Positions 61,200 to 64,000 of a DNA stretch of 64,000 bases are shown in pieces; the first letter of the stretch is position 1, and each line of letters opens with the position of its first letter. The notes below the pieces were generated by a model, which worked only from the letters and a program-made list of their open reading frames with translations, had not been told where the DNA came from and did not search any database. A program made the translations under genes and the position numbers. Source of the stretch: Zeimonas sp964538505 (GTDB taxonomy: Bacteria; Pseudomonadota; Gammaproteobacteria; Burkholderiales; Burkholderiaceae_E); NCBI GenBank assembly GCA_964538505.1, contig CAZIDY010000008.1, positions 42,430 through 106,429 on the forward strand, in the 5' to 3' direction.

Positions 61200-61285
61200 G
61201 TGAAGAATGAAGGGTGAAGGGTGAAGGGGAGAAACGGTGGAAGGCGCGGGGGGTTCCCCTTTACCCTTCACCCTTCACCCTTCTC
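61200..61285. repeat. GTGAAGG heptamer hairpin between atpD and atpC
   Basis: Left arm 61200-61230 and right arm 61255-61285 are four heptamers plus GGA, 27 of 31 positions complementary, with a 24-base loop. On the coding (minus) strand the atpD stop lies two bases before the 5' arm and the atpC ATG eight bases after the 3' arm. Same design as the dctQ/dctM element. Confidence 0.85.
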
Positions 61286-61286
61286 T

Positions 61287-62735
<1,449 letters not shown>

Positions 62736-62804
62736 TTCGCTTCCTTCCTGGATTCGTTTCGATTCGCGATCGTGCCCGGCGCTATCGTAGGTTCGCGCTT
62801 GCGC

Positions 62805-63674
62805 TCAGACCGCCGCCGCGCCGCCGACGATCTCGGACAGCTCTTTCGTGATCGCCGCCTGGCGCGCCTTGTTGTACGAGAGCTGCAGCTCGTCGATGAC
62901 CTTCTTCGCGTTGTCGGAGGCCGACTTCATCGCGACCATCCGCGCGCTCTGCTCGCTCGCCATGTTCTCCGCCACCGCCTGGTAGACGATCGATTCGATA
63001 TAGCGCAGCAGCAGGTCGTCGAGCACGGTTTGTGCATCGGGCTCGTAGAGGTAGTCCCACGAGTACTCGCGCGTATCTTCCTGCAGCCGTTCGGTGGACA
63101 GCGGCAGCAGCTGCTCGAGCACGGGCTCCTGCTTCATCGTGTTGATGAAGCGCGTGTACGCGAGGTACACCGCGTCGATCTCGCCGCGCTCGTAGGCCTC
63201 GAGCTGCACGCGTACCGGACCGATCAGCTTGTCCAGGTGCGGCGTATCGCCGAGCTGCACGAGGTGCGAGACGACCTTCGCGCCGATGCGCTGCAGGAAG
63301 CCGAAGCCCTTGTTGCCGATCGCCGTGGTCTGCACGCCGATGCGGCTGCCTTCGAGCTCGCGCAGCTTGTTGGTGACCGCCCGCAGCACGTTGGTGTTGA
63401 GGCCGCCGCACAGACCCTTGTCGGTGGTGACGACGATGACGCCGACGTTGCGCTGCTCCTCGCGCACGACGAGAAACGGGTGGCGATACTCGGGATTCGC
63501 GTCGGCCAGGTGCGCAGCGATGTTGCGCACCTTGTCGGCGTACGGCCGCGCGTGGCGCATGCGCTCCTGCGCCTTGCGCATCTTCGACGCGGCGACCATC
63601 TCCATCGCCTTGGTGATCTTGCGCGTGTTCTGAACGCTCTTGATCTGGGTGCGGATCTCTTTGCTGCCCGCCAT
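62805..63674 (-). CDS. atpG: ATP synthase F1 gamma subunit
   Basis: 289 residues. The N-terminal helix EIRTQIKSVQNTRKITKAME and the C-terminal ASEQSARMVAMKSASDNAKK plus LSYNKARQAAITKELSEIVG form the central shaft, with the conserved VITTDKGLCGGLN-like VVTTDKGLCGGLNTN. AGGAAG precedes the ATG. It rotates inside the alpha3beta3 ring. Confidence 0.96.
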   Translation of the reverse strand: MAGSKEIRTQIKSVQNTRKITKAMEMVAASKMRKAQERMRHARPYADKVRNIAAHLADANPEYRHPFLVVREEQRNVGVIVVTTDKGLCGGLNTNVLRAVTNKLRELEGSRIGVQTTAIGNKGFGFLQRIGAKVVSHLVQLGDTPHLDKLIGPVRVQLEAYERGEIDAVYLAYTRFINTMKQEPVLEQLLPLSTERLQEDTREYSWDYLYEPDAQTVLDDLLLRYIESIVYQAVAENMASEQSARMVAMKSASDNAKKVIDELQLSYNKARQAAITKELSEIVGGAAAV

Positions 63675-63736
63675 CTCGCTTCCTGGATTTCCTTTAGAAC
63701 GTACGAAGGAACCGCAACGGGTTCATTCGTGCGCTC

Positions 63737-64000
63737 TCAGTACGCGCCGGTTTTCTTGAAGTCTTTCACTGCCTCGTGCAGCTGCGCCTCGACTTCCTTG
63801 GTGAGCTTCTTGTCGCCCTCCACCGTCTCGACCAGCGCCGCGTACTTCGTACGCACGAACTCGCGCATCGCACGCTCGGCGTCGAGCGCCCTGGTGACTT
63901 CGATATCGTCGAAGTAACCGTTGTTCACCGCGAACAGCGTCAGCGCCATCTCCCAGACCTGCAGCGGCTGGTACTGCGGCTGCTTCATCAGCTCGGTGAC
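63737..64000 (-). CDS. atpA: ATP synthase F1 alpha subunit, 3' part
   Basis: The last 87 residues of the alpha subunit run off the window. QPQYQPLQVWEMALTLFAVN, GYFDDIEVTRALDAERAMRE and LHEAVKDFKKTGAY are the conserved C-terminal helical bundle. The order atpA, atpG, atpD, atpC on the minus strand is standard. Confidence 0.93.
   Translation of the reverse strand, partial: VTELMKQPQYQPLQVWEMALTLFAVNNGYFDDIEVTRALDAERAMREFVRTKYAALVETVEGDKKLTKEVEAQLHEAVKDFKKTGAY

Overview
The window is a gene-dense, strongly GC-rich bacterial chromosome segment. Gene content and order suggest a betaproteobacterium, probably Burkholderiales or a close relative: hemE next to priA a short way from the F1 part of an ATP synthase operon, a PHA-granule phasin, a TssQ-type lipoprotein, a DUF6776 protein, a BCKDH operon and a UbiD/TRAP cassette. 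This placement is inferred from family content only. I saw no rRNA, tRNA, CRISPR array, intact insertion sequence or prophage.

Region 1 (1-13.5 kb), accessory. It opens inside a pentapeptide-repeat gene that converges on a two-gene operon: a SLOG-like nucleotide-sensor domain fused to two membrane hairpins, plus a PGDYG-type protein. This is the best candidate here for an undescribed conflict or immunity system. Next come an exported DsrE-like protein, an exported zinc phospholipase C-fold protein, a P2A-type cation ATPase with a decayed VOC gene fused to its start, an MliC-like lysozyme inhibitor, a DUF1772 protein, a bacterioferritin-like protein lacking key ligands, two VOC proteins, a YbjQ protein and an MFS transporter.

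Region 2 (13.5-20.6 kb), signalling. Five minus-strand genes in a tight run encode a GGDEF/EAL protein, a Ser/Thr kinase with a PEGA tail, a TssQ-like lipoprotein, a coiled-coil membrane protein and a sigma-54 activator. No T6SS structural gene is present.

Region 3 (20.8-40 kb), mostly core. It holds Rep helicase; an ECF sigma, ferritin-like and cytochrome c cassette; the branched-chain 2-oxoacid dehydrogenase operon (E1 alpha, E1 beta, E2, E3); a quinone-reductase-like flavoprotein; PriA; HemE; an AraC regulator; FolE; a phasin; a yqjDE-like small membrane protein operon; and IlvD.

Region 4 (40-54.6 kb), mixed metabolism and transport. It holds a Cys-rich metal-binding protein, a BASS-like transporter, a PEP mutase-family enzyme, a nitronate monooxygenase, a UbiD decarboxylase with a complete TRAP transporter (DctP, DctQ, DctM), an EmrB-type exporter with a wrecked EmrA partner, a nucleoside-recognition membrane protein, an FAD oxidoreductase, a YceI protein and a VapBC toxin-antitoxin pair.

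Region 5 (54.6-64 kb). A tripartite RND efflux operon is followed by atpC, atpD, atpG and the 3' end of atpA.

Scattered through the window are related intergenic repeats: two long hairpins built from GTGAAGG heptamers inside operons (dctQ/dctM and atpD/atpC), and two composite elements with GAAGGG arrays followed by AACCGG palindromes at the 3' ends of folE and dctM. In the two intra-operon cases the hairpin would bring the upstream stop codon next to the downstream start codon.
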